DNA from: Branchiostoma floridae
Taxonomy: Eukaryota > Chordata > Leptocardii > Amphioxiformes > Branchiostomatidae
DNA length: 53,280 nucleotides
Assembly: GCF_000003815.2 (NCBI RefSeq)
Contig: NC_049990.1
Span: forward strand, 22,678,044 to 22,731,323
Direction: 5' to 3'
In this document: piece by piece, positions 38,507-50,328 of the stretch
How the letters are laid out: every line of letters starts with the position of its first letter
How positions within the stretch are numbered: position 1 is the first letter of the stretch
Made by a program: the position numbers and the translations under genes
Notes under the pieces: generated by a model
The model's database searches: none
What the model was told of the DNA's origin: nothing
Seen by the model: only the letters and a program-made list of their open reading frames with translations

Positions 38507-41500
38507 ATTGTAGCTTAGGCTTTAAGTTCCGGCCTAGCGAGCTTGGTACAGTTGGAAAGTTCCCTTAATAAGGAATAGAAAGATGAAAACCGCAGTCCAA
38601 TCCGATACTTCCTTGTCGAGATATTCTTGAGTATACGGACTCTATTTGGCCGCAACCGCTAGCGACCTTTTGGAAACACCACCTGTCACGGTACCTGGTA
38701 GGCGGTTAATAACACAATTGCAGCTTAGGCTTTACGTTCTGGCCTAGCAAGCTTGGTATGGTTAGAAAGGTCCCTTAGTAAGGAATAGAAAGATGACAAC
38801 TGCAGTCCAATCCGATACTTCCTTGTCGAGATATTCTTGAGTAAACGGACTCTATTTGGGCGCAACCACTAGCTCATCATCGGTCGACGTGATCAAATGT
38901 AAACATGTTCGCACATGTCTACACACGACGGGGTTATACCGCCCCTTACGGGGTGGCATACCCTTTCGTAGGCTAATTACAAGACGGGGATGCGCCAGAT
39001 CTCCCGTCCAAATAGAGTCCGTATACTCAAAAATATCTCTAGCTACCTTTTGGAAACACCACCTGTCACGGTACCGGGTAGGCAGTTTATAACGCAATTG
39101 TAGCTTAGGCTTTAAGTTCCGGCCTAGCAAGCTTGGTATGGTTGGAAAGGTCCCTTAGTAAGGAATCAAAAGATGTAAACCGCTATCCAATCCAATACTT
39201 CCTTGTCGAGATATTTTTGAGTATACGGACTCTATTTGGCGCAACCGCCAGTCACCTCTTGGACACACCGCCTTGCGCCTGTCACGGTACCGGGTAGGGA
39301 GTTAATAACGCAATTGTAGCTTAGGCTTTAAGTTTCGGCCGAGCAAGCTTGGTATGGTTGGAAAGGTCCCTTAGTAAGGAATCGAAAGATGAAGACCGCA
39401 ATTGAATCCGATACTTCCTTGTCAAGATATTCTTGAGTATACGGATTCTATTTTATTTGGGGCAACCGCTAGCTACCTCTTGGACACACCGCCTAGCGCC
39501 TGTCACGGTACAGGGTAGGGAGTTAATAACGCAATTGTAGCTTAGGCTTCAAGTTCCTGCCTAGCAAGCTTGGTTTGGTTGGAAAGGTCCCTTAGTAAGG
39601 AATGGAAAGATGAAAACCGCAGTCCAATCCGATACTTCCTTGTCGAGATATTCTTGAGTATACAGACTCTATTTGGGCAACCGCTAGCTACCTCTTGGAC
39701 ACACCGCCTAGCGCCTGTCACGGTACCGGGTAGGCAGTTAATAACGCAATTGTAGCTTAGGCTTTAAGTTCCGGCTAAGCAAGCATGGTATGGTTGGAAA
39801 GGTCCCTCAGTAAGGAATCGAAAGATGAAGACCGCAGTCCAATCCGATACTTCCTTGTCGAGATATTCTTGAGTATACGTACTCTATTTGGCCGCAACCG
39901 CTAGCGACCTTTTGGAAACACCACCTAGCGCCTGTCACGGTACCAGGTAGGGAGTTAATAACGCAATTGTAGCTTGGGCTTTAAGTTCCGGCCTAGCAAG
40001 CTTGGTATGGTTGGAAAGGTCCCTTAGTAAGAAATGGAAAGATGAAAACCGCAGTCCCATCCGATACTTTCTTGTCGAGATATTCTTGAGTATACGGACT
40101 CTATTTGGGCGCAACCGCTAGCTACCTTTTGGAAACGTTAACACCAGCAGTCACGGTACCGGGTAGGCAGTTAATAACGCAATTGTAGCCTAGGCTTTAC
40201 GTTCCGGCCTAGCAAGCTTGGTATGGTTGGAAAGGTCCCTTAGTAAGGAATCAAAAGATGTAAACCACTATCCAATCCAATACTTTCTTGTCGAGATATT
40301 CTTGAGTATACGGACTCTATTTGGGCGCAACCGCCAGCTACCTCTTGGACACACCGCCTAGCGCCTGTCACGGTACTGGGTAGTCAGTTAATAACGCAAT
40401 TGTAGCTTAGGCTTTACGTTCCGGCCTAGCAAGCTTGGTATGGTTGGAAAGGTCCCTTAGCAAGGAATCAAAAGATGTAAACCGCAGTCCAATCCGATAC
40501 TTCCTTGTCGTGATATTCTTGAGTATACGGACTCTATTTGGGCGCAACCGCTAGCTACCTCTTGGACACACCGCCTAGCGCCTGTCACGGTACTGGGTAG
40601 TCAGTTAATAACGCAATTGTAGCTTAGGCTTTACGTTCCGGCCTAGCAAGCTTGGTATGGTTGGAAAGGTCCCTTAGTAAGGAATCAAAAGATGTAAACC
40701 GCAGTCCCATCCGATACTTTCTTGTCGAGATATTCTTGAGTATACGGACTCTATTTGGGCGCAACCGCTAGCTACCTTTTGGAAACACCACCTGTCACGG
40801 TACCGGGTATGGACTTAATAACGCCATTGGAGCTTTGGATTTAAGTCCCGGCCTAGCAAGCTTGGTACAGTTGGAAAGGTCTCTTAGTAAGGATTCAAAA
40901 GATGAAAACCGCAGTCCAATCCAATACTTCCTTGTCGAGATATTCTTGAGTATACGGACTCTATTTGGGCGCAACCGCTAGCTACCTTTTGGAAACACCA
41001 CCTGTCACGGTACCGGGTATGGACTTAATAACGCAATTGTAGCTTAGGCTTTAAGTTCCGGCCTAGCAAGCTTGGTATGGTTGGAACGGTCCCTTAGTAA
41101 GGGATGGAAAAATGAAAACAGCAGTCCAATCCGATACTTCCTTGTCGAGATATTCTTGAGTATACGGACTCTATTTGGCCGCAACCTCTAGCTACCTTTT
41201 GGAAACGTTAACACCAGCTGTCACGGTACCGGGTAGGCAGTTAATAACGCAATTGTAGCTTAGGCTTCAAGTTCCGGCCTAGCAAGCTTGGTACGGTTGG
41301 AAAGGTCACTTAGTAAGGAATCAAAAGATGAAAACCTCAATTCAATCCAATACTGCTTTGTCGAGATATTCTTGAGTATACGGATTCTATTTGGGCGCAA
41401 GAGCTAGCTACCTCTTGGACACACCGCCTAGCACCTGTCACGGTACCGGGAAGGCAGTTAATAACGCAATTGTAGCTGAGGCTTTAAGTTTCGGCCTAGC

Positions 41501-42110
41501 AAGCTTGGTATGGTTGGAAAGGTCCCTTAGTAAGGAATTAAAAGATAAAGACCGGAATTCAATCCAATACTTCCTTGTCGAGATATTCTTGAGTATACGG
41601 ACTCTATTTGGGCGCAACCGGTAGCTACCTTTTGGACACACCGCCTAGCGCCTGTCACGGTACCGGGTAGGCAGTTAATAACGCAATTGTAGCTTAGGCT
41701 TTACGTTCCGGCCTAGCAAGCTTGGTATGGTTGGAAAGGTCCCTCAGTAAGGAATCGAAAGATGAAAACCGCAGTCCAATCCGATACTTCCTTGTCGAGA
41801 TATTCTTGAGTATACGGACTCTATTTGGGCGCAACCACTAGCTACCTTTTGGAAACACCAGCTGTCACGGTACCGGGTAGGCACTTTATAACGCAATTGT
41901 AGCTGAGGCTTTAAGTTCCGGCCTAACAAGCTTGAAATGGTTGGAAAGGTCCCTCAGTAAGGAATCGAAAGATGAAAACCGCAGTCCAATCCGATACTTC
42001 CTTGTCGAGATATTCTTAAGTATACGGACTCTATTTGGAGAAACCGCTAGCTACCTCTTGGACACACCGCCTAGCGCCTGTCACGGTACCGGGTAGGCAG
42101 TTGCCGAGTC
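38507..42110. repeat. 215-220-bp satellite, subfamily b
   Basis: Monomers share the framework of subfamily a (GGCTTTAAGTTCCGGCCT, CCCTTAGTAAGGAAT, TGTCACGGTACCGGGTAGG) but differ throughout: AGCAAGCTTGGTATGGTTGG, GAGATATTCTTGAGTATACG, GACTCTATTTGGGCGCAACC, CTAGCGCCTGTCACGG and AGTTAATAACGCAATTGTAG. Spacing of the CTTTAAG/ACG mark is 210-221 bp. The CTCGAG dyad of subfamily a is lost here. Confidence 0.95.
38869..39040. repeat. Insertion with an inverted monomer fragment in subfamily b
   Basis: About 165 extra bases lie between CACTAGCT and CTAGCTACC. The right part (39007-39040) is the reverse complement of the monomer segment running GAGATATT...GACTCTATTTGG at 38827-38860, so the two can form a hairpin. 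The rest (CGACGGGGTTATACCGCCCC, TTACGGGGTGG) is not satellite. Confidence 0.7.
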
Positions 42111-42284
42111 AGCGTTCGGGAGCATGGAGAAGCCCGCCTCCCTCCTTCAACTTCCCACCTGCACCATGGGGCCTTCCACCTCCGAACACGAATGGCTCCT
42201 CCACCTTGGCCCTGGCACCCAGCCCTGATGTGGCTGCCCATGCCGATGTGGTAGGAAAAGTATAAGTATAAGTCGTAACCTGTT
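42111..42284. other. Non-satellite junction; possible exon relic
   Basis: A GC-rich fragment joins two satellites. On the minus strand an acceptor-like CATCGGCATGGGCAG precedes an open frame (KVEEPFVFGGGRPHGAGGKL, EGGGLLHAPER) ending in TGA. On the plus strand the frame is also open and proline-rich. Either could be a captured exon; neither is confirmed. Confidence 0.35.
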
Positions 42285-45200
42285 GGAACAAATGAAAAAA
42301 TGCCATTGGTAATGCATTAGACACGATAATTTCGCTCAATACATAAGATTTAGGCCCTTTTCAGCCGTTCTGCGCTTACTACGAACTTTGCCATTAAAAA
42401 TCGAGTTTTGATCAAAGATTTTTCTTTTTGATTCTAAACATGTCTACTAAGTGTATTTCACCTTATAAAAGTGTCAGAACGTGAAAAAAAAGTTTTGAAA
42501 AAATGCCATTGGTAATGCATTAGACACGATAATTTCGCTCAAAACATAAGATTTAGGCCCTTTTCAGCCGTTCTGCGCTTACTACGAACTTTGCCATTAA
42601 AAATCGAGTTTTGATCAAAGATTTTTCTTTTTGATTCTAAACATGTCTACTAAGTGTATTTCACTTTATAAAAGTGTCAGAACGTGAAAAAAAAGTTTTG
42701 AAAAAATGCCATTGGTAATGCATTAGACACGATAATTTCGCTCAAAACATAAGATTTAGGCCCTTTTCAGCCGTTCTGCGCTTACTACGAAGTTTGCCAT
42801 TAAAAATCGAGTTTTGATCAAAGATTTTTCTTTTTGATTCTACACATGTCTACTAAGTGTATTTCACCTTATAAAAGTGTCAGAACGTGAAAAAAAAAGT
42901 TTTGAAAAAATGCCATTGGTAATGCATTAGACACGATAATTTCGCTCAAAACATAAGATTTAGGCCCTTTTCAGCCGTTCTGCGCTTACTACGAACTTTG
43001 CCATTAAAAATCGAGTTTTGATCAAAGATTTTTCTTTTTGATTCTAAACATGTCTACTAAGTGTATTTCACCTTATAAAAGTGTCAGAACGTGAAAAAAA
43101 AAGTTTTGAAAAAATGCCATTGGTAATGCATTAGACACGATAATTTCGCTCAAAACATAAGATTTAGGCCCTTTTCAGCCGTTCTGCGCTTACTACGAAC
43201 TTTGCCATTAAAAATCGAGTTTTGATCAAAGATTTTTCTTTTTGATTCTAAACATGTCTACTAAGTGTATTTCACCTTATAAAAGTGTCAGAACGTGAAA
43301 AAAAAAGTTTTGAAAAAATGCCATTGGTAATGCATTAGACACGATAATTTCGCTCAAAACATAAGATTTAGGCCCTTTTCAGCCGTTCTGCGCTTACTAC
43401 GAACTTTGCCATTAAAAATCGAGTTTTGATCAAAGATTTTTCTTTTTGATTCTAAACATGTCTACTAAGTGTATTTCACCTTATAAAAGTGTCAGAACGT
43501 GAAAAAAAAGTTTTGAAAAAATGCCATTGGTAATGCATTAGACACGATAATTTCGCTCAAAACATAAGATTTAGGCCCTTTTCAGCCGTTCTGCGCTTAC
43601 TACGAACTTTGCCATTAAAAATCGAGTTTTGATCAAAGATTTTTCTTTTTGATTCTAAACATGTCTACTAAGTGTATTTCGCCTTATAAAAGTGTCAGAA
43701 CGTGAAAAAAAAGTTTTGAAAAAATGCCATTGGTAATGCATTAGACACGATAATTTCGCTCAAAACATAAGATTTAGGCCCTTTTCAGCCGTTCTGCGCT
43801 TACTACGAACTTTGCCATTAAAAATCGAGTTTTGATCAAAGATTTTTCTTTTTGATTCTAAACATGTCTACTAAGTGTATTTCACCTTATAAAAGTGTCA
43901 GAACGTGAAAAAAAAAGTTTTGAAAAAATGCCATTGGTAATGCATTAGACACGATAATTTCGCTCAAAACATAAGATTTAGGCCCTTTTCAGCCGTTCTG
44001 CGCTTACTACGAACTTTGCCATTAAAAATCGAGTTTTGATCAAAGATTTTTCTTTTTGATTCTAAACATGTCTACTAAGTGTATTTCACCTTATAAAAGT
44101 GTCAGAACGTGAAAAAAAAGTTTTGAAAAAATGCCATTGGTAATGCATTAGACACGATAATTTCGCTCAAAACATAAGATTTAGGCCCTTTTCAGCCGTT
44201 CTGCGCTTACTACGAACTTTGCCATTAAAAATCGAGTTTTGATCAAAGATTTTTCTTTTTGATTCTAAACATGTCTACTAAGTGTATTTCACCTTATAAA
44301 AGTGTCAGAACGTGAAAAAAAAAGTTTTGAAAAAATGCCATTGGTAATGCATTAGACACGATAATTTCGCTCAAAACATAAGATTTAGGCCCTTTTCAGC
44401 CGTTCTGCGCTTACTACGAACTTTGCCATTAAAAATCGAGTTTTGATCAAAGATTTTTCTTTTTGATTCTAAACATGTCTACTAAGTGTATTTCACCTTA
44501 TAAAAGTGTCAGAACGTGAAAAAAAAGTTTTGAAAAAATGCCATTGGTAATGCATTAGACACGATAATTTCGCTCAAAACATAAGATTTAGGCCCTTTTC
44601 AGCCGTTCTGCGCTTACTACGAACTTTGCCATTAAAAATCGAGTTTTGATCAAAGATTTTTCTTTTTGATTCTAAACATGTCTACTAAGTGTATTTCACC
44701 TTATTTAAGTGTCAGAACGTGAAAAAAAAAGTTTTGAAAAAATGCCATTGGTAATGCATTAGACACGGTAATTTCGCTCAAAACATAAGATTTAGGCCCT
44801 TTTCAGCCGTCCTGCGCTTACTACGAACTTTGCCATTAAAAATCGAGTTTTGATCAAAGATTTTTCTTTTGATTCTAAACATGTCTACTAAGTGTATTTC
44901 ACCTTATAAAAGTGTCAGAACGTGAAAAAAAAAGTTTTGAAAAAATGCCATTGGTAATGCATTAGACACGGTAATTTCGCTCAAAACATAAGATTTAGGC
45001 CCTTTTCAGCCGTTCTGCGCTTACTACGAACTTTGCCATTAAAAATCGAGTTTTGATCAAAGATTTTTCTTTTTGATTCTAAACATGTCTACTAAGTGTA
45101 TTTCACCTTATAAAAGTGTCAGAACGTGGAAAAAAAGTTTTGAAAAAATGCCATTGGTAATGCATTAGACACGATAATTTCGCTCAAAACATAAGATTTA

Positions 45201-46299
45201 GGCCCTTTTCAGCCGTTCTGCGCTTACTACGAACTTTGCCATTAAAAATCGAGTTTTGATCAAAGATTTTTCTTTTTGATTCTAAACATGTCTACTAAGT
45301 GTATTTCACCTTATAAAAGTGTCAGAACGTGAAAAAAAAAGTTTTGAAAAAATGCCATTGGTAATGCATTAGACACGATAATTTCGCTCAAAACATAAGA
45401 TTTAGGCCCTTTTCAGCCGTTCTGCGCTTACTACGAACTTTGCCATTAAAAATCGAGTTTTGATCAAAGATTTTTCTTTTTGATTCTAAACATGTCTACT
45501 AAGTGTATTTCACCTTATAAAAGTGTCAGAACGTGAAAAAAAAGTTTTGAAAAAATGCCATTGGTAATGCATTAGACACGATAATTTCGCTCAAAACATA
45601 AGATTTAGGCCCTTTTCAGCCGTTCTGCGCTTACTACGAACTTTGCCATTAAAAATCGAGTTTTGATCAAAGATTTTTCTTTTTGATTCTAAACATGTCT
45701 ACTAAGTGTATTTCACCCTATAAAAGTGTCAGAACGTGAAAAAAAAAGTTTTGAAAAAATGCCATTGGTAATGCATTAGACACGATAATTTCGCTCAAAA
45801 CATAAGATTTAGGCCCTTTTCAGCCGTTCTGCGCTTACTACGAACTTTGCCATTAAAAATCGAGTTTTGATCAAAGATTTTTCTTTTTGATTCTAAACAT
45901 GTCTACTAAGTGTATTTCACCTTATAAAAGTGTCAGAACGTGAAAAAAAAAGTTTTGAAAAAATGCCATTGGTAATGCATTAGACACGATAATTTCGCTC
46001 AAAACATAAGATTTAGGCCCTTTTCAGCCGTTCTGCGCTTACTACGAACTTTGCCATTAAAAATCGAGTTTTGATCAAAGATTTTTCTTTTTGATTCTAA
46101 ACATGTCTACTAAGTGTATTTCACCTTATAAAAGTGTCAGAACGTGAAAAAAAAAGTTTTGAAAAAATGCCATTGGTAATGCATTAGACACGATAATTTC
46201 GCTCAAAACATAAGATTTAGGCCCTTTTCAGCCGTTCTGCGCTTACTACGAACTTTGCCATTAAAAATCGAGTTTTGATCAAAGATTTTTCTTTTTGAT

Positions 46300-46470
46300 T
46301 CTAAGATTTTTCTTCTAGAGTCCCTAAACATGTCCTACTACAAGTGTATTTCCCCTTACCAACCTCACTAATCGGTGAAAAAAACACGGTTTTTGAAAAA
46401 ATTGCCCATTGGTAATGCCATTAGACACGATAATTTCGGCTCAAAACATAAGGACTGGATTTATGGCCCT
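46300..46470. repeat. Scrambled monomer in the 203-bp array
   Basis: One monomer carries many single-base insertions and substitutions, a partial duplication (CTAAGATTTTTCTTC) and insertions such as GGACTGGATTTAT, while its neighbours are near perfect. Confidence 0.7.
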
Positions 46471-47384
46471 TTTCAGCCGTTCTGCGCTTACTACGAACTT
46501 TGCCATTAAAAATCGAGTTTTGATCAAAGATTTTTCTTTTTGATTCTAAACATGTCTACTAAGTGTATTCACCTTATGAAAGTGTCAGAACGTGAAAAAA
46601 AAAAGTTGTGAAAAAATGCCATTGGTAATGCATTAGACACGATAATTTCGCTCAAAACATAAGATTTAGGCCCTTTTCAGCCGTTCTGCGCTTACTACGA
46701 ACTTTGCCATTAAAAATCGAGTTTTGATCAAAGATTTTTCTTTTTGATTCTAAACATGTCTTCTAAGTGTATTTCACCTTATAAAAGTGTCAGAACGTGA
46801 AAAAAAAAGTTTTGAAAAAATGCCATTGGTAATGCATTAGACACGATAATTTCGCTCAAAACATAAGATTTAGGCCCTTTTCAGCCGTTCTGCGCTTACT
46901 ACGAACTTTGCCATTAAAAATCGAGTTTTGATCAAAGATTTTTCTTTTTGATTCTAAACATGTCTACTAAGTGTATTTCACCTTATAAAAGTGTCAGAAC
47001 GTGAAAAAAAAGTTTTGAAAAAATGCCATTGGTAATGCATTAGACACGATAATTTCGCTCAAAACATAAGATTTAGGCCCTTTTCAGCCGTTCTGCGCTT
47101 ACTACGAACTTTGCCATTAAAAATCGAGTTTTGATCAAAGATTTTTCTTTTCGATTCTAAACATGTCTACTAAGTCCCACTTCCTGTCGGAGTACACGTG
47201 GCTACCCCCTACCCCCCTCACTAATTGATCCCATCCCCACGCTCTATCCTCCCATTCCCCATCACCATCCCAGCTCATTCGTAGCTCCGTCTCCTACCGT
47301 ACGGGCTGCATTTATTGTCCTCTCCCTGTGTCGTAGTTTCCTCGTTTTTTCTCTCGTGGCCTTTCATTTTCTTGCTTCCGGACC

Positions 47385-48227
47385 ATGCCGAAGGCCAAGG
47401 ACAAGACCAAAGGCAGGAAAAAGGGCAAGCCCGGGAACAAGTCCTTACGGCGCAGCCTGCGCCGCTCTACCAAGGAGTCCACGACGGCATCTGACAACGT
47501 GGACGGCGGTACGACGAGCGACCCAGAGGTGCCAGACCCCCCCATCAAGAAGGGCCCCACACCGCCCAAGCCGAAGAAGACTCCCAACACCCCAGTTTTC
47601 CTGGACGACTCCACCGACTCCGAGGACGACACGGCGACTGCTGAGCGGGCACAAATCCTGGCCGCCCTGAGTCGTCTCGAGCAGAACCAGTCATCGGTGG
47701 ACCAGCGCCTAACATCCCTGCAGACGGAGGTTCGGGCGACTCGACACCCGACGTCTGCATCCACCTCCCGAGAGTGGCGCAGCGAGGCGAACAAGTACGC
47801 CTACAATTTCAACACCGGCATCAGAGAACAACTACTACAGGCTAGACAAGCTCCGACGCTCTCCGCCAAGGACAACATCCTGGACCAGGCGGCAGGTGAG
47901 ATTGAGTCCCGTAACAAGGACATTTTGCTAGCGGACAAGGCCTCCTGGTCTGCCGTCCGCCTCTTCCGCTCTGATACTGCCCTTTCCTTCTCTAGCAAAG
48001 AAGAAGAACAGCGCTGGAACAAGGCGGTCGAGGAGGATCGCCGCAGATATAACAAGCCGGCCTATTCCTCATCTACCAACCGATCTTTCTCTTCCTCTAC
48101 TACAACCAATAACGGCCAGAAACATTCCTTTCGTCCCCAACAGAGTTCCAACCTCGGTTGTTACACCTGCGGTGCTGAAGGACACTTTGCCAAAGATTGC
48201 GCGAAGTACAAGCGGGGCAGGTACTAG
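47385..48227 (+). CDS. Gag-like protein with zinc knuckle (DIRS-like element)
   Basis: The 280-codon frame starts at an ATG (MPKAKDKTKGRKKGKPGNK) in good context. Residues 1-50 are strongly basic, followed by a Pro/Thr linker, an acidic segment (DDSTDSEDD), a helical stretch (RAQILAALSRLEQNQSSVD) and a middle domain of unknown fold. A Ser/Thr-rich linker leads to a single CCHC knuckle CYTCGAEGHFAKDC at about residues 259-272, eight residues before the stop. The role is RNA binding and particle assembly for the retroelement. The frame is intact, so this insertion is fairly recent or the ORF was preserved. The reverse transcriptase frame overlaps its 3' end in a different frame. Confidence 0.8.
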   Translation: MPKAKDKTKGRKKGKPGNKSLRRSLRRSTKESTTASDNVDGGTTSDPEVPDPPIKKGPTPPKPKKTPNTPVFLDDSTDSEDDTATAERAQILAALSRLEQNQSSVDQRLTSLQTEVRATRHPTSASTSREWRSEANKYAYNFNTGIREQLLQARQAPTLSAKDNILDQAAGEIESRNKDILLADKASWSAVRLFRSDTALSFSSKEEEQRWNKAVEEDRRRYNKPAYSSSTNRSFSSSTTTNNGQKHSFRPQQSSNLGCYTCGAEGHFAKDCAKYKRGRY

Positions 48228-48984
48228 TAGTTCTTTTGCCGCGCCTCATTTTGCCATGCCTAACTTACATACTTTGTCCTCTTCACAACCCGTCTCCACA
48301 TATGTTTCTCATGTCACAGACGAGACCCCCCCTGCTTCCGATATTAATGACTTTGTTTATCCACAGTATAGCAACGATTTCCCAACAGAGTCATTCAACG
48401 ACGGGGAAGACATTCCAGACTCACCCCCCAGTCATCACATCCCTTCCCCACAAGATATCCCAGATGATGGCGAGATACTTTATGAGCAGGGTTCCGAGAA
48501 TCCTCGAGTACATGGCAGGCTGCGCTCGCACATTGCGAAGTGGCGAGCCATTGGAAGCCCCCCCTTCGTGCTTCGCATTATCGAACACGGTTTCTGCCTA
48601 CCTTTTCTCTCCCTTCCACCCAATAAGACCTTCCCTAATCAAGATTCCTGTTTTCAGCACTCTGATTTCGTGACGTCAGCAGTCTCCGAACTCGTCTCGG
48701 CAGGGAGTGTTCGAGAGGTCCCCGACAGGGGCCATCTCCTTCTCTGCAGCCCCTTAAAGGTCGTACCCAAGAAAGGTGGCAAACTGCGCCTCATTATTAA
48801 TCTCCACTATCTTAATACCCATTTAGCCAAGTTCCGTTTTAGGTATGAAGGCCTTCCCTGCCTCGTCGATTTGTTTAAAGCCGGCGATTGGTTTATCACC
48901 TTCGACTTACACGTGGCACGGGCAATAAATGCCAGCCGTGCGCTGACGGTGGCAACTACCATTCCCGTGTTGTTGTGTACATAG
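48172..48984 (+). pseudogene. DIRS-like reverse transcriptase, N-terminal part only
   Basis: The frame overlaps the gag-like ORF by up to 56 bp in another frame; the first ATG is at 48256 (MPNLHTLSSSQPVSTYV). The recognisable part runs from IAKWRAIGSPPFVLRIIEHG through GSVREVP, LKVVPKKGGKLRLIINLHYLN and FRYEGLPCLVDLFKAGDW to FITFDL, where the first catalytic Asp lies. The pattern fits DIRS1-type reverse transcriptases better than Gypsy or Copia. After FDL the sequence jumps to unrelated residues and a stop, so the YxDD palm, RNase H and everything downstream are deleted. Not functional. Confidence 0.75.
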
Positions 48985-49992
48985 ACAGGAAGTTGAGTTC
49001 TCTTCGGAGCTTGCGAAGAAGAGAAGTGTATTTCACCTTATAAAAATGTCAGAACGTGAAAAAAAAAGTTTTGAAAAAATGCCATTGGTAATGCATTAGA
49101 CACGATAATTTCGCTCAAAACATAAGATTTAGGCCCTTTTCAGCCGTTCTGCGCTTACTACGAACTTTGCCATTAAAAATCGAGTTTTGATCAAAGATTT
49201 TTCTTTTTGATTCTAAACATGTCTACTAAGTGTATTTCACCTTATAAAAGTGTCAGAACGTGAAAAAAAAAGTTTTGAAAAAATGCCATTGGTAATGCAT
49301 TAGACACGATAATTTCGCTCAAAACATAAGATTTAGGCCCTTTTCAGCCGTTCTGCGCTTACTACGAACTTTGCCATTAAAAATCGAGTTTTGATCAAAG
49401 ATTTTTCTTTTTGATTCTAAACATGTCTACTAAGTGTATTTCACCTTATAAAAGTGTCAGAACGTGAAAAAAAAAGTTTTGAAAAAATGCCATTGGTAAT
49501 GCATTAGACACGATAATTTCGCTCAAAACATAAGATTTAGGCCCTTTTCAGCCGTTCTGCGCTTACTACGAACTTTGCCATTAAAAATCGAGTTTTGATC
49601 AAAGATTTTTCTTTTTGATTCTAAACATGTCTACTAAGTGTATTTCACCTTATAAAAGTGTCAGAACGTGAAAAAAAAAGTTTTGAAAAAATGCCATTGG
49701 TAATGCATTAGACACGATAATTTCGCTCAAAACATAAGATTTAGGCCCTTTTCAGCCGTTCTGCGCTTACTACGAACTTTGCCATTAAAAATCGAGTTTT
49801 GATCAAAGATTTTTCTTTTTGATTCTAAACATGTCTACTAAGTGTATTTCACCTTATAAAAGTGTCAGAACGTGAAAAAAAAAGTTTTGAAAAAATGCCA
49901 TTGGTAATGCATTAGACACGATAATTTCGCTCAAAACATAAGATTTAGGCCCTTTTCAGCCGTTCTGCGCTTACTACGAACTTTGCCATTAA

Positions 49993-50148
49993 CCCTCAAG
50001 CACCCGACCTTTTTTTGCGACTAAAATGACCGAGTGGGGTCCAAATGGACCCCATTTTGATTCGTTAATAAATGCATCTAATTTGCATTGTTTGGGTAAT
50101 CTTTGCATATACATTGCTTCGTCATAGTGAGAGAAATATTTTGGCATG
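49993..50148 (+). mobile_element. piggyBac-type element end at a satellite TTAA
   Basis: The satellite stops at TTAA (49989-49992), and CCCTCAAGCACCCGACC follows. CCCT next to TTAA is the hallmark of piggyBac-family ends. Just inside is the near-palindrome GGGGTCCAAATGGACCCC, also seen in this superfamily. The element runs into the gap, so its other end and any transposase are not visible. Confidence 0.7.
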
Positions 50149-50328
50149 NNNNNNNNNNNNNNNNNNNNNNNNNNNNNNNNNNNNNNNNNNNNNNNNNNNN
50201 NNNNNNNNNNNNNNNNNNNNNNNNNNNNNNNNNNNNNNNNNNNNNNNNNNNNNNNNNNNNNNNNNNNNNNNNNNNNNNNNNNNNNNNNNNNNNNNNNNNN
50301 NNNNNNNNNNNNNNNNNNNNNNNNNNNN
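50149..50328. other. Assembly gap (180 N)
   Basis: The gap hides the rest of the piggyBac-type element; satellite resumes after it with a degraded monomer (50329-50460). Confidence 0.99.

Larger units (their letters stand above)
47176..49023 (+). mobile_element. Truncated DIRS-like retrotransposon in satellite
   Basis: 1848 bp of non-satellite DNA interrupt a monomer. AAGT lies on both sides (47172-47175, 49024-49027). Near the ends are inverted similar segments ACTTCCTGTC (47179-47188) and GACAGGAAGT (48984-48993), each followed inward by a GTACAC-like block, which suits terminal inverted repeats. The right end adds a small hairpin (TCTTCG...CGAAGA). It holds a Gag-like ORF and the start of a reverse transcriptase; the rest of RT, RNase H, methylase and recombinase are gone. 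Codon use is GC-rich, unlike the AT-rich satellite. Confidence 0.75.
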
